From Bacteroidetes bacterium GWF2_29_10 (GTDB lineage Bacteria > Bacteroidota > Bacteroidia > Bacteroidales > GWE2-29-8), in contig MEOD01000021.1 in NCBI GenBank assembly GCA_001768555.1, positions 4,432 to 39,751 of the forward strand: 35,320 nucleotides of DNA, given 5' to 3'. The notes beneath the pieces were generated by a model. It saw only the letters and a list, made by a program, of their open reading frames with translations. It was not told the DNA's origin and did no database searches. The position numbers and the translations under genes are program-made. Shown here one piece after another: positions 1-8,227 of this stretch. Each line of letters begins with the position of its first letter. The stretch's first letter is position 1.

Positions 1-20
1 AAAGTGACGTGAGTTTAGTT

Positions 21-112
21 CGACCTTGATGGGGTCGTAGGTTGTTTTAGGGATAATTCGTTCTACAAACGTTATATCCCTTCGGGATAAATATATGTTG
101 CCTCTTTGAGGC
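21..112. repeat. Block of three short hairpins (putative dispersed repeat)
   Basis: Three perfect stem-loops follow one another. CGACC/GGTCG pairs at 21-25 and 33-37. TATCCC/GGGATA pairs around a TTC loop at 75-89. GCCTC/GAGGC pairs around TTT at 100-112. The interval has no credible reading frame and is richer in G and C than the bases after it. From memory, the phrase TTCTACAAACGTTATATCCC followed by TTCGGGAT resembles intergenic repeats seen in many Bacteroidota genomes; that resemblance was not searched. The rest of 1-255 shows only a weak promoter-like box (TACTTTTA at 214-221) ahead of the next gene. Confidence 0.5.
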
Positions 113-255
113 TTTAGGAGAAATAATTAGGTGAGGAGAGAGAAATATTACAATAGGGAAAATCTTTTGTTTTCTGTTAATAAATATTTGTACATTGCAA
201 TTTGATTTGGTAGTACTTTTACAAAAGAAATCAATAGTATAAATAGCTGAGGATT

Positions 256-2112
256 ATGAGAAGTTTTATAGATTTATTAAAGAGTAAAGGAGAGTTGTTA
301 GATATTGGATGTTTTGTGGATCCAGTTTTAGAGATATCGGAGCTTGCGGATAGGGTTTTAAAGTCGGGGGATAATAAAGCGTTATTGTTTCTTAATACGG
401 GGACAGAGTTTCCGTTGTTGATTAATTCGATGGGTTCGGAGAAGCGTATTTGTTTGGCTTTAGGGATGGATAGTTTTGATGATTTTTCGGTTCGAATAGA
501 TAGTTTGATGAGTAAATTGGATGTAAAGGATAAGCATTTAAGGAGTAAGCTAGATATTTTGTTTGAATTGTACAGGATATCTTCTTTTTTGCCAAAGAGG
601 TTGAGTGGGAAGGGGGTTTGCCAAGCAAATGTTATGGATGAAGTTAATTTGAACAGGTTGCCAATACTTAAGTGTTGGCCTTATGATGGAGGTAGGTTTG
701 TGACGCTTCCAGTTGTGCATACGATAGATCCGGAGAGTGGAATTGAGAATGTAGGTATGTATAGGATGCAAGTGTTTGATGAAAAGACAACAGGAATGCA
801 TTGGCATATTCATAAGGGTTCGGCAAGACATTTTGATAAATACAAAAAGCTAAATAAACGCATGCCAATTACGGTTACGCTTGGGGGTGATCCTGTTTAT
901 ACTTATGCTGCTACAGCTCCATTGCCAGATAATATTAATGAATATATTTTAGCGGGTTTTCTGAAGAAGCGAGCAGTAAGTATGGTAAAGTCATTGACTA
1001 ATGATATTTATGTGCCTTCGGATGTAGATTTTGTAATAGAGGGTTATATTGATCCGAATGAAGATTTTAAATTGGAGGGTCCTTTTGGAGATCATACTGG
1101 TTTTTATTCGTTGGAGGATTATTATCCAGTGTTTCATATAGAAAGTATTTCGTATAAGGATAAAGCAGTTTATCCGGCTACAATAGTTGGTATTCCGCCA
1201 CAGGAGGATGCTTGGATAGGTAAAGCAACGGAGCGAATATTTCTATCTCCAATTAAGCTTACTATTTCGCCAGAGATAAATGATTTGGTTATGCCTTTTG
1301 AGGGAGTTTTCCATAATTTAGTTTTGATAAGTATAGATAAAAGTTATGAGTATCATTCGCAAAAGATAATGCATTCTTTGTGGGGAGCAGGACAGATGAT
1401 GTTTACGAAAGTTATAGGTTCTTTTGACAAGGATGTTAATTTGAATGATTATATGGAGTTAGGACGGTTGGTTAGCAGGAATATTAATAGTGAGGATGAT
1501 ATAATAATAAGCTCGGGGCCTACCGATGTGCTTGACCATGCATCAAATAATAAGTATAATGGTGGTAAATTGGGGTTTGACGCGACAAGTAAAGGAAATA
1601 CGATTGAGAATAATGAATTATTTGATTTGATGCCTGCTATTAAAGCTTATATTGCTGATGATTTGAGGGTGAAGTTATCGAATATTAGTTTGTTAGGAGA
1701 AGGTATAAGTTTGGTAATTATTAGTGTTAAGGAGGATGTGGATTTGAATGAAATTGGAAGGGATTTCTTTAATAAGTTTGGTGGTGATATTAAGTTTTTA
1801 TTGATAGCGGAGAGTATAATAGATGTTAATAATCTGAGCAATGTTGTTTGGCGAACACTTGGTAATTTAGATCCTGCAAGGGATATTCATTTTGTAAATA
1901 AAATGCCATTAAACATAATGCTTGATGGAACAAAAAAGAAAACATCAAAGAATAATGTCAATGGTAATTGGCCAAATATTGTTGTTTCAAATCAAGAAAC
2001 GATAGATAAGGTGGACCGCAGATGGAGCGAATATAATATTGGAGAATTTGTTAAGTCACCATCGGATTATTATAAGAATGAGGTTTATGGAGAAAAAGCG
2101 TATACGGATTAA
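256..2112 (+). CDS. ubiD: UbiD-family decarboxylase, probably menaquinone biosynthesis (futalosine route) type
   Basis: This 618-residue protein has the UbiD family signature. EGPFGDHTGFY occupies residues 274-284, and GMYRMQ with Arg170 lies where the family's catalytic Arg is expected; Glu274 and Asp279 are candidates for the acidic residues of the active site. UbiD enzymes decarboxylate aromatic or unsaturated acids with prenylated FMN made by a UbiX partner, which is not in this window. Bacteroidota homologues of about this length are usually named menaquinone biosynthesis decarboxylase; the substrate here is inferred only from that. The ATG at 256 has no obvious Shine-Dalgarno sequence. 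A weak TACTTTTA box lies at 214-221. The coding strand is unusually G-rich (for example 301-360 has 19 G and 5 C), unlike most genes further along. The gene is convergent with the next one, with a 16-bp gap. Confidence 0.85.
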   Translation: MRSFIDLLKSKGELLDIGCFVDPVLEISELADRVLKSGDNKALLFLNTGTEFPLLINSMGSEKRICLALGMDSFDDFSVRIDSLMSKLDVKDKHLRSKLDILFELYRISSFLPKRLSGKGVCQANVMDEVNLNRLPILKCWPYDGGRFVTLPVVHTIDPESGIENVGMYRMQVFDEKTTGMHWHIHKGSARHFDKYKKLNKRMPITVTLGGDPVYTYAATAPLPDNINEYILAGFLKKRAVSMVKSLTNDIYVPSDVDFVIEGYIDPNEDFKLEGPFGDHTGFYSLEDYYPVFHIESISYKDKAVYPATIVGIPPQEDAWIGKATERIFLSPIKLTISPEINDLVMPFEGVFHNLVLISIDKSYEYHSQKIMHSLWGAGQMMFTKVIGSFDKDVNLNDYMELGRLVSRNINSEDDIIISSGPTDVLDHASNNKYNGGKLGFDATSKGNTIENNELFDLMPAIKAYIADDLRVKLSNISLLGEGISLVIISVKEDVDLNEIGRDFFNKFGGDIKFLLIAESIIDVNNLSNVVWRTLGNLDPARDIHFVNKMPLNIMLDGTKKKTSKNNVNGNWPNIVVSNQETIDKVDRRWSEYNIGEFVKSPSDYYKNEVYGEKAYTD

Positions 2113-2128
2113 TGTATCCATAATAAAT

Positions 2129-3070
2129 TTACTTTTGCTTTTTCCTTAAGAATATTTTCGTTCCAGCTTTTAAGGGTTGTCCGAATTCGAGATTATTCTT
2201 TTTGTATAATTTTTTCATTTTAACGCCATAAGTTTGGGAAATCATGCGCATTGTTTCTCCGTTTGCAACTATATGGTATTCTTTTTCGCCCTTGTTTCTT
2301 TTAGGTTTTATGTAAACGGTTTCTCCTTGTCGGATTTTTTCATCCTTTTGCATATCATTGTATTTAATGATTTGCCAAACCATCATGTCAAATTCTTTTG
2401 CAATTTTCTCTGGAGTATCGCCTTTTTCTGCAATTATGTATGCAGTTTTGTTATTGTATAATGTTTTTCTTTTATTTTTAATATCATTAATAAATATTTC
2501 TCTATCTTTTGCACTGTGTTTTGTGTTGTTTCGATTGTGATTATTAAATGCAATTGCATCAGATTCAGACATTTTGTCAAATCGTTCTAGGTTGTATTTT
2601 TCGATTAAATCAATAAGAAGTTGAGGGTATTTAGGATTAGTTGCATATCCTGCATTTTTTAATCCATAAGCCCAACCTTTGTAATCGGTAGGTTTAAGTT
2701 CGAATAATTTAGCGTATCGATCTCTAGTTTTTAGAAATTCAGAATGGTCGTTAAAAGATTCTTCGGGTTTATTGTATTTTCTGAAGCATTCGTCTTTTTC
2801 ATCATCATCAGCATAGTATTTTTCACCAGTCCATACCCCATGACATTTAATTCCGAAATGATTGTTTGCATTTACAGCAAGTTTGCTAGTTCCAGCAGCG
2901 GATTCAATTATTCCTTGGGCTAGAGTTATACTTGCAGGAATTCCATATTTTTTCATCTTAAGTATTGCTATTCCTTTATAGTTTTCAATGTATTCTTCAT
3001 TATTTTGTTGACAGATTAAAATATTGGAGAATAAAATAAAAAATATTGAAATAAAAATAACTCTCATCAT
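2129..3070 (-). CDS. Secreted glucosaminidase (peptidoglycan hydrolase) with two LysM domains
   Basis: This 313-residue protein has a signal peptide (about residues 1-20, hydrophobic IFISIFFILFSNILIC). Residues 27-165 match the GH73/flagellar-type glucosaminidase fold: ITLAQGIIESAAGTS carries the probable catalytic Glu56, followed by NHFGIKCHG and GYATNPKYPQLLIDLI. Two LysM peptidoglycan-binding domains follow at about 210-258 and 262-312, each with the typical GDT or GET start. It should cleave or remodel cell-wall glycan in the periplasm. The Cys at position 20 is preceded by Ile, so it is not a good lipobox. The start is MM; either Met is possible. A good promoter lies just upstream on the same strand (3094-3123). 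Specific physiological role (cell separation, turnover) is not shown by the sequence. Confidence 0.88.
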   Translation of the reverse strand: MMRVIFISIFFILFSNILICQQNNEEYIENYKGIAILKMKKYGIPASITLAQGIIESAAGTSKLAVNANNHFGIKCHGVWTGEKYYADDDEKDECFRKYNKPEESFNDHSEFLKTRDRYAKLFELKPTDYKGWAYGLKNAGYATNPKYPQLLIDLIEKYNLERFDKMSESDAIAFNNHNRNNTKHSAKDREIFINDIKNKRKTLYNNKTAYIIAEKGDTPEKIAKEFDMMVWQIIKYNDMQKDEKIRQGETVYIKPKRNKGEKEYHIVANGETMRMISQTYGVKMKKLYKKNNLEFGQPLKAGTKIFLRKKQK

Positions 3071-3093
3071 GCTTAAAGTTTTATATGTAATGC

Positions 3094-3123
3094 CAAAATT
3101 ACAAAAAAAATATTATTGTGCAA
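3094..3123 (-). promoter_or_regulatory. Bacteroidetes-type promoter for the glucosaminidase gene
   Basis: Read on the minus strand, TTG (3123-3121) is followed after 19 bases by TAATTTTG (3101-3094), which matches the TTG / TAnnTTTG consensus. It would start transcription about 15-20 bases before the ATG at 3070. Confidence 0.6.
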
Positions 3124-3154
3124 GTATAGAAGTTTAGATTAGAGTGAAATATGG

Positions 3155-3601
3155 TTATTTTTCATAGAGAGGAATTTCGCTGATAAATTGGAACGTATTG
3201 TTGCTATGATTAATATTGCAGCAGTAATGATTGATTCCATTTGTTACTGCAATATAATTAGAATTGAATGCCATATTATATATTGCAACTTGAGTAAATG
3301 TTTCTTGTGTAATCTTTACAGATGGAGCTTTACATTCAATAATAATAAATGGTTGCATTGTGTTTTTATAGACAATTATATCACAACGTTTTTTCATCTT
3401 GTTTAGATAAAGACTTTGCTCAACACCAATAAGTCCTATAGGGTAATTCTTTTCGTTAATAAGATATTCAATGAAATTCTGTCGTACCCACTCTTCTGGA
3501 GTTAGCAAATAATACTTTTTTCTTATTTTATCAAACACATAATCGGAACCGTTTATTTGTTTAATATTAAAATTATATTCAGGAAGATTGAGTTTATCCA
3601 T
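3155..3601 (-). CDS. Orphan HsdR N-terminal-like (HSDR_N_2) protein with PD-(D/E)xK nuclease motif
   Basis: This 148-residue protein looks like the N-terminal nuclease domain of type I restriction R subunits, found alone. The conserved layout is visible: PEEWVRQNFIEYLI (35-48), GVEQSL with Glu61, KRCDIIVY with Asp74, and IIIECKAP with Glu89 and Lys91, which together make a complete PD-(D/E)xK set. No helicase, HsdM or HsdS gene is nearby, so a working restriction system is not indicated. Stand-alone copies of this size occur widely in Bacteroidota with unknown function. It is the last gene of a minus-strand unit, 12 bases after the DUF2279 gene, and so is probably co-transcribed with it. Confidence 0.75.
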   Translation of the reverse strand: MDKLNLPEYNFNIKQINGSDYVFDKIRKKYYLLTPEEWVRQNFIEYLINEKNYPIGLIGVEQSLYLNKMKKRCDIIVYKNTMQPFIIIECKAPSVKITQETFTQVAIYNMAFNSNYIAVTNGINHYCCNINHSNNTFQFISEIPLYEK

Positions 3602-3613
3602 TTATTCTCCTTC

Positions 3614-4486
3614 TTAAAATTTAATAAGATGTGAATTATAGCCATCATAAAACTTTAATGCAGGAGAAGGCAGGTGATAGTAATTGATGAATTCTTTTAT
3701 CTTTGCTTCATTCTTTTGATTTGTGAATTTAATATGCCTTAAATCAATATCAAAACCCAAATAAAGCTCTCTATCTCCATTTCCTTTTCCATCAAGTTGG
3801 GTTGCACTTAAACCTATTGCAGGACATAACCATTTGGGAAATGTTTTTGAATTAGTTAGCCCTTGAATGTTAAATGAAAGCCAGTAAGTATGCCTTTCAT
3901 AGTCATCCATAAAAGATTTGTCTTTGTTCCATTCAATTGTTTTAAAGTAAGATTTATTTACAAAATCATAACTCCACTTTAGGTTTATATTTTTTAATTT
4001 TGGATATTTATATTGAAGTACTGGATAAAATGCGCCAAGTATATTCGCGCTCATATCAGTTAATGAAAATCCCCACCATGGAGCCAACCCATCTTTTATC
4101 TCAACAATTGAAGACATTGTTATAGAGAATCCAGCCCCATACCATTTTGCTTTCTCTTCATTAAATCCAACCCACTCCATAAGTATAGAAAACGCCTGTG
4201 TTGTTACCTGAGAAGACCAAAAATGACCTGCTTTATCCAATCCTTTTGCATATGTAAGCTCGTGGGTATCGTCGAAATGGAATTTTCCCCCTCCATATCC
4301 TTTCCACCATGAATTGTTAAAGTATATAAATACGCCTGCTGTAGCTATTGGAACAGATGATGAAATTATAGCAAGTCTCGTATAATTAATTTTATTTTTT
4401 AAGGTATCGCTACCTGAGAAAGAAGAATAGCAAAACTTATTTGCTAAAACTAGTATTAATAATAAAATTACTTTTTTATAATTCAT
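3614..4486 (-). CDS. DUF2279/YfiM-like exported protein, copy 1
   Basis: This 290-residue protein starts with a signal peptide or anchor (KKVILLLILVLANKFCYS) and has a second hydrophobic stretch near 38-55. The core resembles DUF2279 (E. coli YfiM-like): GLDKAGH at 82-88, an acidic VEIKDG at 128-133, and SLTDMSAN at 141-148. It shares with the next gene the segment YWLSF near 200 and the C-terminal pattern YxLPxPAxKF, so the two are a tandem duplicated pair. It lies 33 bases downstream of that paralogue and 12 bases upstream of the HsdR-like gene, all on the minus strand. Function is unknown; the conserved Asp/His/Glu residues would suit a membrane-associated enzyme or a structural envelope protein, but nothing here decides it. 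Confidence 0.7.
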   Translation of the reverse strand: MNYKKVILLLILVLANKFCYSSFSGSDTLKNKINYTRLAIISSSVPIATAGVFIYFNNSWWKGYGGGKFHFDDTHELTYAKGLDKAGHFWSSQVTTQAFSILMEWVGFNEEKAKWYGAGFSITMSSIVEIKDGLAPWWGFSLTDMSANILGAFYPVLQYKYPKLKNINLKWSYDFVNKSYFKTIEWNKDKSFMDDYERHTYWLSFNIQGLTNSKTFPKWLCPAIGLSATQLDGKGNGDRELYLGFDIDLRHIKFTNQKNEAKIKEFINYYHLPSPALKFYDGYNSHLIKF

Positions 4487-4520
4487 AAATATTTGATTCC
4501 AATCACAAAGGTAATTTTTT

Positions 4521-5417
4521 TTAATGCATTAGAAACATTTTGTATTCTGTTTGTGAATTTTCTTTAAATTTAATTGCAGGTAAAGGAAGACGATAAGTGT
4601 TTAAAACATCAATAAAGTTACGTGTTTTTTTGTTCTTTGATTGAATATGATTTAGGTTAATATCTAGTCCTACAATAAATTCTCTCCTTTTTAAATCATT
4701 ATTTCCCTTAGAAACACCATCTGCTCCATATCCTAATGCTAAATTAATGTATTTTGGCCAAAATTGATTGTACTTTTCGCCTAATATATTCTTAACATCA
4801 AATGATAGCCAATAAATATGTCCATCATAATCATCAGTGATAGATAATTTCTTTTTCTGCCAAGGATTAAATTCGCTAGGGTAATAGCTCCATTTAAACT
4901 GAATGTTTTTTGAAATATTATTACGTGTTTGTAAGTATGCAAATCCTATTCCTGCAATGTTTGACAACAAATCATCAGGAGAAAACTGGTAGGATGAAAA
5001 GCCGTCTCCCATCTCAACGGAAACAGCATAAAGGAGAGGAATTCCTACGCTATACTTTATTGCATCTTTTTCCTTATAGTCAGCCCATTTCATTACCGAG
5101 TAAAATGTTTTGAAATAGAGATATGAAATATAGGCATGCCCTAATTTGTCTATACCTTTAGAATAATTATTAAAATAACCTTCCCAATGGCAATGAAATG
5201 GATGGTAATCATCTTCCCACCACCATTTATACTGTGTGTAAAAAATAGCAGCAGTATTAGCAACTATTCCAACTTTTACAGCATTCCTTTTGTTGAAAGA
5301 AGATTTTGTGTTCTTTGTTGCATTTACAGAATCAAGCTCTTGAGATAGCAATTTAAAGTCTGATTGAATAAAGAAAATAATTAATGTGAGGATGATTAAA
5401 AACTTAGAATAATTCAT
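4521..5417 (-). CDS. DUF2279/YfiM-like exported protein, copy 2
   Basis: This 298-residue protein is a paralogue of the gene that follows it. It has an N-terminal hydrophobic segment (FLIILTLIIFFIQS) and a second near 50-62. The shared core is GIDKLGH (88-94), SVEMGDGF (133-140), and SPDDLLSN (146-153), then DDYDGHIYWLSF and a C-terminal YRLPLPAIKF. The residues that align between the copies are Asp90/Asp84, His94/His88, Glu135/Glu129, Asp149/Asp144 and Asn153/Asn148, which suggests they matter to function. It also has a Trp/His-rich stretch (WWWEDDYHPFHCHWEG, 65-80) that is only partly kept in copy 1. It starts 2 bases after the stop of the upstream DUF1207-like gene, so the two are very probably translated from one message. 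Confidence 0.7.
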   Translation of the reverse strand: MNYSKFLIILTLIIFFIQSDFKLLSQELDSVNATKNTKSSFNKRNAVKVGIVANTAAIFYTQYKWWWEDDYHPFHCHWEGYFNNYSKGIDKLGHAYISYLYFKTFYSVMKWADYKEKDAIKYSVGIPLLYAVSVEMGDGFSSYQFSPDDLLSNIAGIGFAYLQTRNNISKNIQFKWSYYPSEFNPWQKKKLSITDDYDGHIYWLSFDVKNILGEKYNQFWPKYINLALGYGADGVSKGNNDLKRREFIVGLDINLNHIQSKNKKTRNFIDVLNTYRLPLPAIKFKENSQTEYKMFLMH

Positions 5418-5419
5418 TA

Positions 5420-6223
5420 TTAAAAAGCGTCAATATATGTTCCGAAAAAAAACTCGTTTATGTATTTGCCAAAATATTGACCATTTTCTGAATAACCATT
5501 ATAATAATTTACAGCAAATCGTATCTTTTTGTTTATAGCAATACCTGTTTGAATATTTACAGATGATTTGAAATCATGCTCTTCTTTAAATTTAAGGTCA
5601 GAAGCTAAATATAAATCGTAATGCTTTTTAGATAAATAATTAATATTAAAGCCCAATATTAGATTGCCTTTTGCTCCAATATTTTTATCTACAAGATAAT
5701 GAAAAATATATGAATAGCCTCCATAAATGGAACTTTTATACTTCTGGTTGTAATATATTAAATAAGCATTATAGAAATCCTTAACAAAATTATTTGGAGT
5801 CATCTTTTCTTCTATTATTGCATCATCAAGTAAGTGATGACTTGTGTGTCCTTTACCTAAAGATATTGCAAGATTATTTGTTATACTTATTTGCAAATTC
5901 CCATTAACATGATATTCTGTAGTGTATAATGTAAAACCTCCTATGCCCATTTTCATATCGTTATAATTTAATGCATTAATAATAAAATCTACATTATGAT
6001 TAAGCACATTTATTCGCATTAAAGGAATCGAAACACCAAATGCTGGATAATAACGAGATGAAACCGTACTTTTTGATATGGAAAAAGAACTGTATCGAGA
6101 ATCTCCAATATTGAATTTATTATTAATTTTACTATTAAAAAAAACTTTATTAGTGTCTACTTCTCCCAATAGCATTAAGCTAGTCAACATCACAAATACA
6201 AATACACAATAAACCTTAATCAT
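5420..6223 (-). CDS. DUF1207-like outer-membrane beta-barrel protein
   Basis: I do not recognise this protein with certainty. It has a signal peptide (MIKVYCVFVFVMLTSLMLLG) followed by about 240 residues of alternating hydrophobic/polar strands and ends in aromatic-rich FFFGTYIDAF, which suits an outer-membrane barrel. The segment GKGHTSHHLLDD and the late NYYNGYSENGQYFG recall DUF1207 proteins; that match is from memory. The reading frame can be extended upstream to a TTG at 6241, but the ATG at 6223 places the signal peptide at the N-terminus and is preferred (267 residues). A TATGTTTG box lies at 6246-6239 on this strand, but no -33 element is at the right distance. It is first in the minus-strand unit with the two DUF2279 genes and the HsdR-like gene. 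Confidence 0.6.
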   Translation of the reverse strand: MIKVYCVFVFVMLTSLMLLGEVDTNKVFFNSKINNKFNIGDSRYSSFSISKSTVSSRYYPAFGVSIPLMRINVLNHNVDFIINALNYNDMKMGIGGFTLYTTEYHVNGNLQISITNNLAISLGKGHTSHHLLDDAIIEEKMTPNNFVKDFYNAYLIYYNQKYKSSIYGGYSYIFHYLVDKNIGAKGNLILGFNINYLSKKHYDLYLASDLKFKEEHDFKSSVNIQTGIAINKKIRFAVNYYNGYSENGQYFGKYINEFFFGTYIDAF

Positions 6224-6576
6224 TATCTTATTTTTCGACAAACATAATTTATTTTTTTCTAATTAGTTATATTCCTCTACAAAAAAATAAAACCAAATTG
6301 TCCATTATGATGAGTTTAATTTAAAGTTTTGGGTTTTTGTTCCAAATTTTTACAAACCAATTTCTGTCTCGTCCTGAAATAGGTTTACACAAAAAATAGA
6401 AATTATGAAAAAAGACTTTAAACTTATTTCAGGATTATCTAAGCAAAATGAATCCAAGTAAACCAATCCTGCTTATTAAAAAGTAACGTGAACACTTATA
6501 TAATAAGAAGAATTATTCTCCAATAATAAGAAAAAATGCTTAAAAATAGGAAAACATAGCATATTGTCAAAAAGAT
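6224..6576. other. Non-coding gap between cinA and the DUF1207-like gene
   Basis: No credible gene is present. The interval contains a possible promoter box for the DUF1207-like gene and an inverted-repeat relic listed separately. The remainder is A/T-rich without clear structure. Confidence 0.6.
6372..6434. mobile_element. 63-bp inverted-repeat relic, possibly of an insertion sequence
   Basis: TCCTGAAATAGGTTTA (6372-6387) and TAAACTTATTTCAGGA (6419-6434) are inverted repeats matching at 15 of 16 positions, with 31 bases between. The left end is preceded by CTGTCTCG, which together with the repeat resembles the outer ends of Bacteroidota IS elements as I remember them. A tiny frame of 18 codons starts at ATG 6405 and runs through the right repeat. 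No transposase remains, so this would be an internally deleted element or a MITE. An ordinary hairpin of another role cannot be excluded. Confidence 0.4.
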
Positions 6577-7836
6577 TTAACTGTTTTCCTCAATTATTAG
6601 TTTCCTAAGCATATTTAAGGCTGTTTGTGAAGTTTTTATTATATTGTGTTCTCTATTATTTCCAAATATATACTTTTTAATAATTGATTTGTTGTTTTTA
6701 GAACTTCTAACCCCAATGAATATAGTTCCAACAGGTTTTGTTGGAGTTCCTCCTGATGGTCCAGCAATACCAGAAACGGCTATAATATAATCCGTTTTTA
6801 ATAATTTTTCTCCTGATAATAACATTTTCTCTACCGTTTCCATACTAACTGCACCATATGTTTCCAAGATATTATTGTCAATTCCTAATAAAGAGTTTTT
6901 TAATTGATTGGAGTAAGGTATTATTGATCCATTAAAATATTCAGAACTTCCACTTACGGACGTTATTAAATGTGCAATATATCCACCTGTGCAACTTTCT
7001 ATTGTTCCTATTGTCTTTTTATTATTTAACAGTAACGTTCCTACAACAGATTGTAGAGTGTCTTCGTCAAAGCCATATATTAAATCACCTATTATCGCAT
7101 TTAACTCTTGTATTTTATTATCTATTTGCTTCTTTTCAACATCAAAGTTATTACCACTAGAAGTTAATCTTAATTTCACTATACTTTGGGAAGGTAAATA
7201 AGCTAAACTAATATTTTCTGGTAAACTATTTTCCCAATCTTTCAATTTATCAGCAAGAAAAGATTCTCCTAATCCTTGAGTCAAAACTGATTTATAATAC
7301 AATTTAGAGATGTTATATTTGTTTTGAATATATGGTATCACAAATGAGCTAAACATTCCTTTCATTTCAAAAGGTACGCCAGGCATTGAAATCAGCATTT
7401 TGTTTGAGTTTTCAAATAACATACCTGGGGCTGTTCCTAATTTATTTCTTATTACAGTGCAATTATTAGGAACTTCTGCTTGACTAGCATTTAAAGGTGT
7501 CATTGCAAACCCTCTATTTTTAAATAATGTTTCAATATCTTGATAAACATCATTATCTACGACTAGTTGACTATTAAAAAACTTGCATAATGTAGTTTTT
7601 GTTATGTCATCATTTGTTGGACCTAAGCCACCTGAAATAAAAATAACATCTGCTCTTTTATATGCTAATTGAATAGCATTTGTTATATCGTCATAGTTAT
7701 CCCCTACTGTGCTAAACCATGAAGGTTTTATTCCTATAATATTAGAGCATTGTTGCGCAATCCATGTAGAATTTGAATCAACAATTTGGCCTATCAATAA
7801 CTCATCTCCTATTGTAATTATTTCTATTTTTATCAT
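6577..7836 (-). CDS. cinA: CinA family: nicotinamide-nucleotide amidohydrolase / competence-damage protein
   Basis: This 419-residue protein is of normal CinA length and has both domains. The N-terminal molybdopterin-binding-like (COG1058) domain shows ITIGDELLIGQIVDSNS near the start and FISGGLGPTNDDITK around residues 67-81. The C-terminal amidohydrolase (PncC) domain shows ESCTGGYIAHLITSVSGSS around 280-298 and AVSGIAGPSGGTPTKPVG around 354-371. The C-terminal domain deamidates nicotinamide mononucleotide to nicotinic acid mononucleotide and the N-terminal domain is linked to ADP-ribose pyrophosphatase activity, so the role is recycling of pyridine nucleotides in the cytoplasm. A TACTTTTG box (7873-7866, minus strand) sits 30 bases before the ATG, but no -33 element is at the usual distance. 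It is divergent from rex. Confidence 0.93.
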   Translation of the reverse strand: MIKIEIITIGDELLIGQIVDSNSTWIAQQCSNIIGIKPSWFSTVGDNYDDITNAIQLAYKRADVIFISGGLGPTNDDITKTTLCKFFNSQLVVDNDVYQDIETLFKNRGFAMTPLNASQAEVPNNCTVIRNKLGTAPGMLFENSNKMLISMPGVPFEMKGMFSSFVIPYIQNKYNISKLYYKSVLTQGLGESFLADKLKDWENSLPENISLAYLPSQSIVKLRLTSSGNNFDVEKKQIDNKIQELNAIIGDLIYGFDEDTLQSVVGTLLLNNKKTIGTIESCTGGYIAHLITSVSGSSEYFNGSIIPYSNQLKNSLLGIDNNILETYGAVSMETVEKMLLSGEKLLKTDYIIAVSGIAGPSGGTPTKPVGTIFIGVRSSKNNKSIIKKYIFGNNREHNIIKTSQTALNMLRKLIIEENS

Positions 7837-8181
7837 TATTTAATTATAAAAAACTAGACTAAGTTCAAAAGTAAAAAAAAATATAATTATGGAAACTTTG
7901 TGTACAAGAAAATACATTACCATAAAAATCGAAGCAAAAATACAAATAAACCTAAATTAAAAATAAAAAATAACTATGTACAATTACCTCAGCATGAAAT
8001 TAACTATTATAAAATAGTGCTTATTTTTTTATTGCTAATAAAGAAATACATCCTTATTTCAGAAAGACCTTATTTAGAATTATAAATTTTCAAACAAATC
8101 TTTATTTCTTTAACTTAGTCTAATTTAGGAGTGTTATTTTATTAAAATTTTCTTTTTATTTTGTTTAGATTAATTATAAAT

Positions 8182-8221
8182 TTTTAATTTAATAAAGAAA
8201 AATTTCTTTATTAAATTAAAA
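8182..8221. promoter_or_regulatory. Perfect 19+19-bp palindrome at the rex promoter, candidate Rex operator
   Basis: TTTTAATTTAATAAAGAAA (8182-8200) and its exact reverse complement (8203-8221) flank a 2-base centre. The inner 18 bases, TAAAGAAAAATTTCTTTA, keep the GAAA..TTTC core of the usual Rex box (TTGTGAAATATTTCACAA) but not its outer TTGT/ACAA. The right arm covers the expected -33 position of the promoter at 8228-8235, which is a place where a bound repressor would block polymerase. Assignment to Rex is inference from position and partial motif. Confidence 0.5.
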
Positions 8222-8227
8222 TTATAT

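Noticed and set aside
3155-3601. A type I restriction-modification system
   Set aside because: Only the HsdR N-terminal-like domain is present; no helicase, HsdM or HsdS gene is nearby.
6297-6307. ATTGTCCATTA shared with 35043-35053
   Set aside because: An 11-base match in AT-rich DNA over 35 kb is within chance and the flanking bases differ.
7900-8085. 61-codon open frame between cinA and rex
   Set aside because: It starts at GTG, is low-complexity Lys/Asn/Ile-rich, has no recognisable domain, and lies in AT-rich intergenic sequence where such frames arise by chance.
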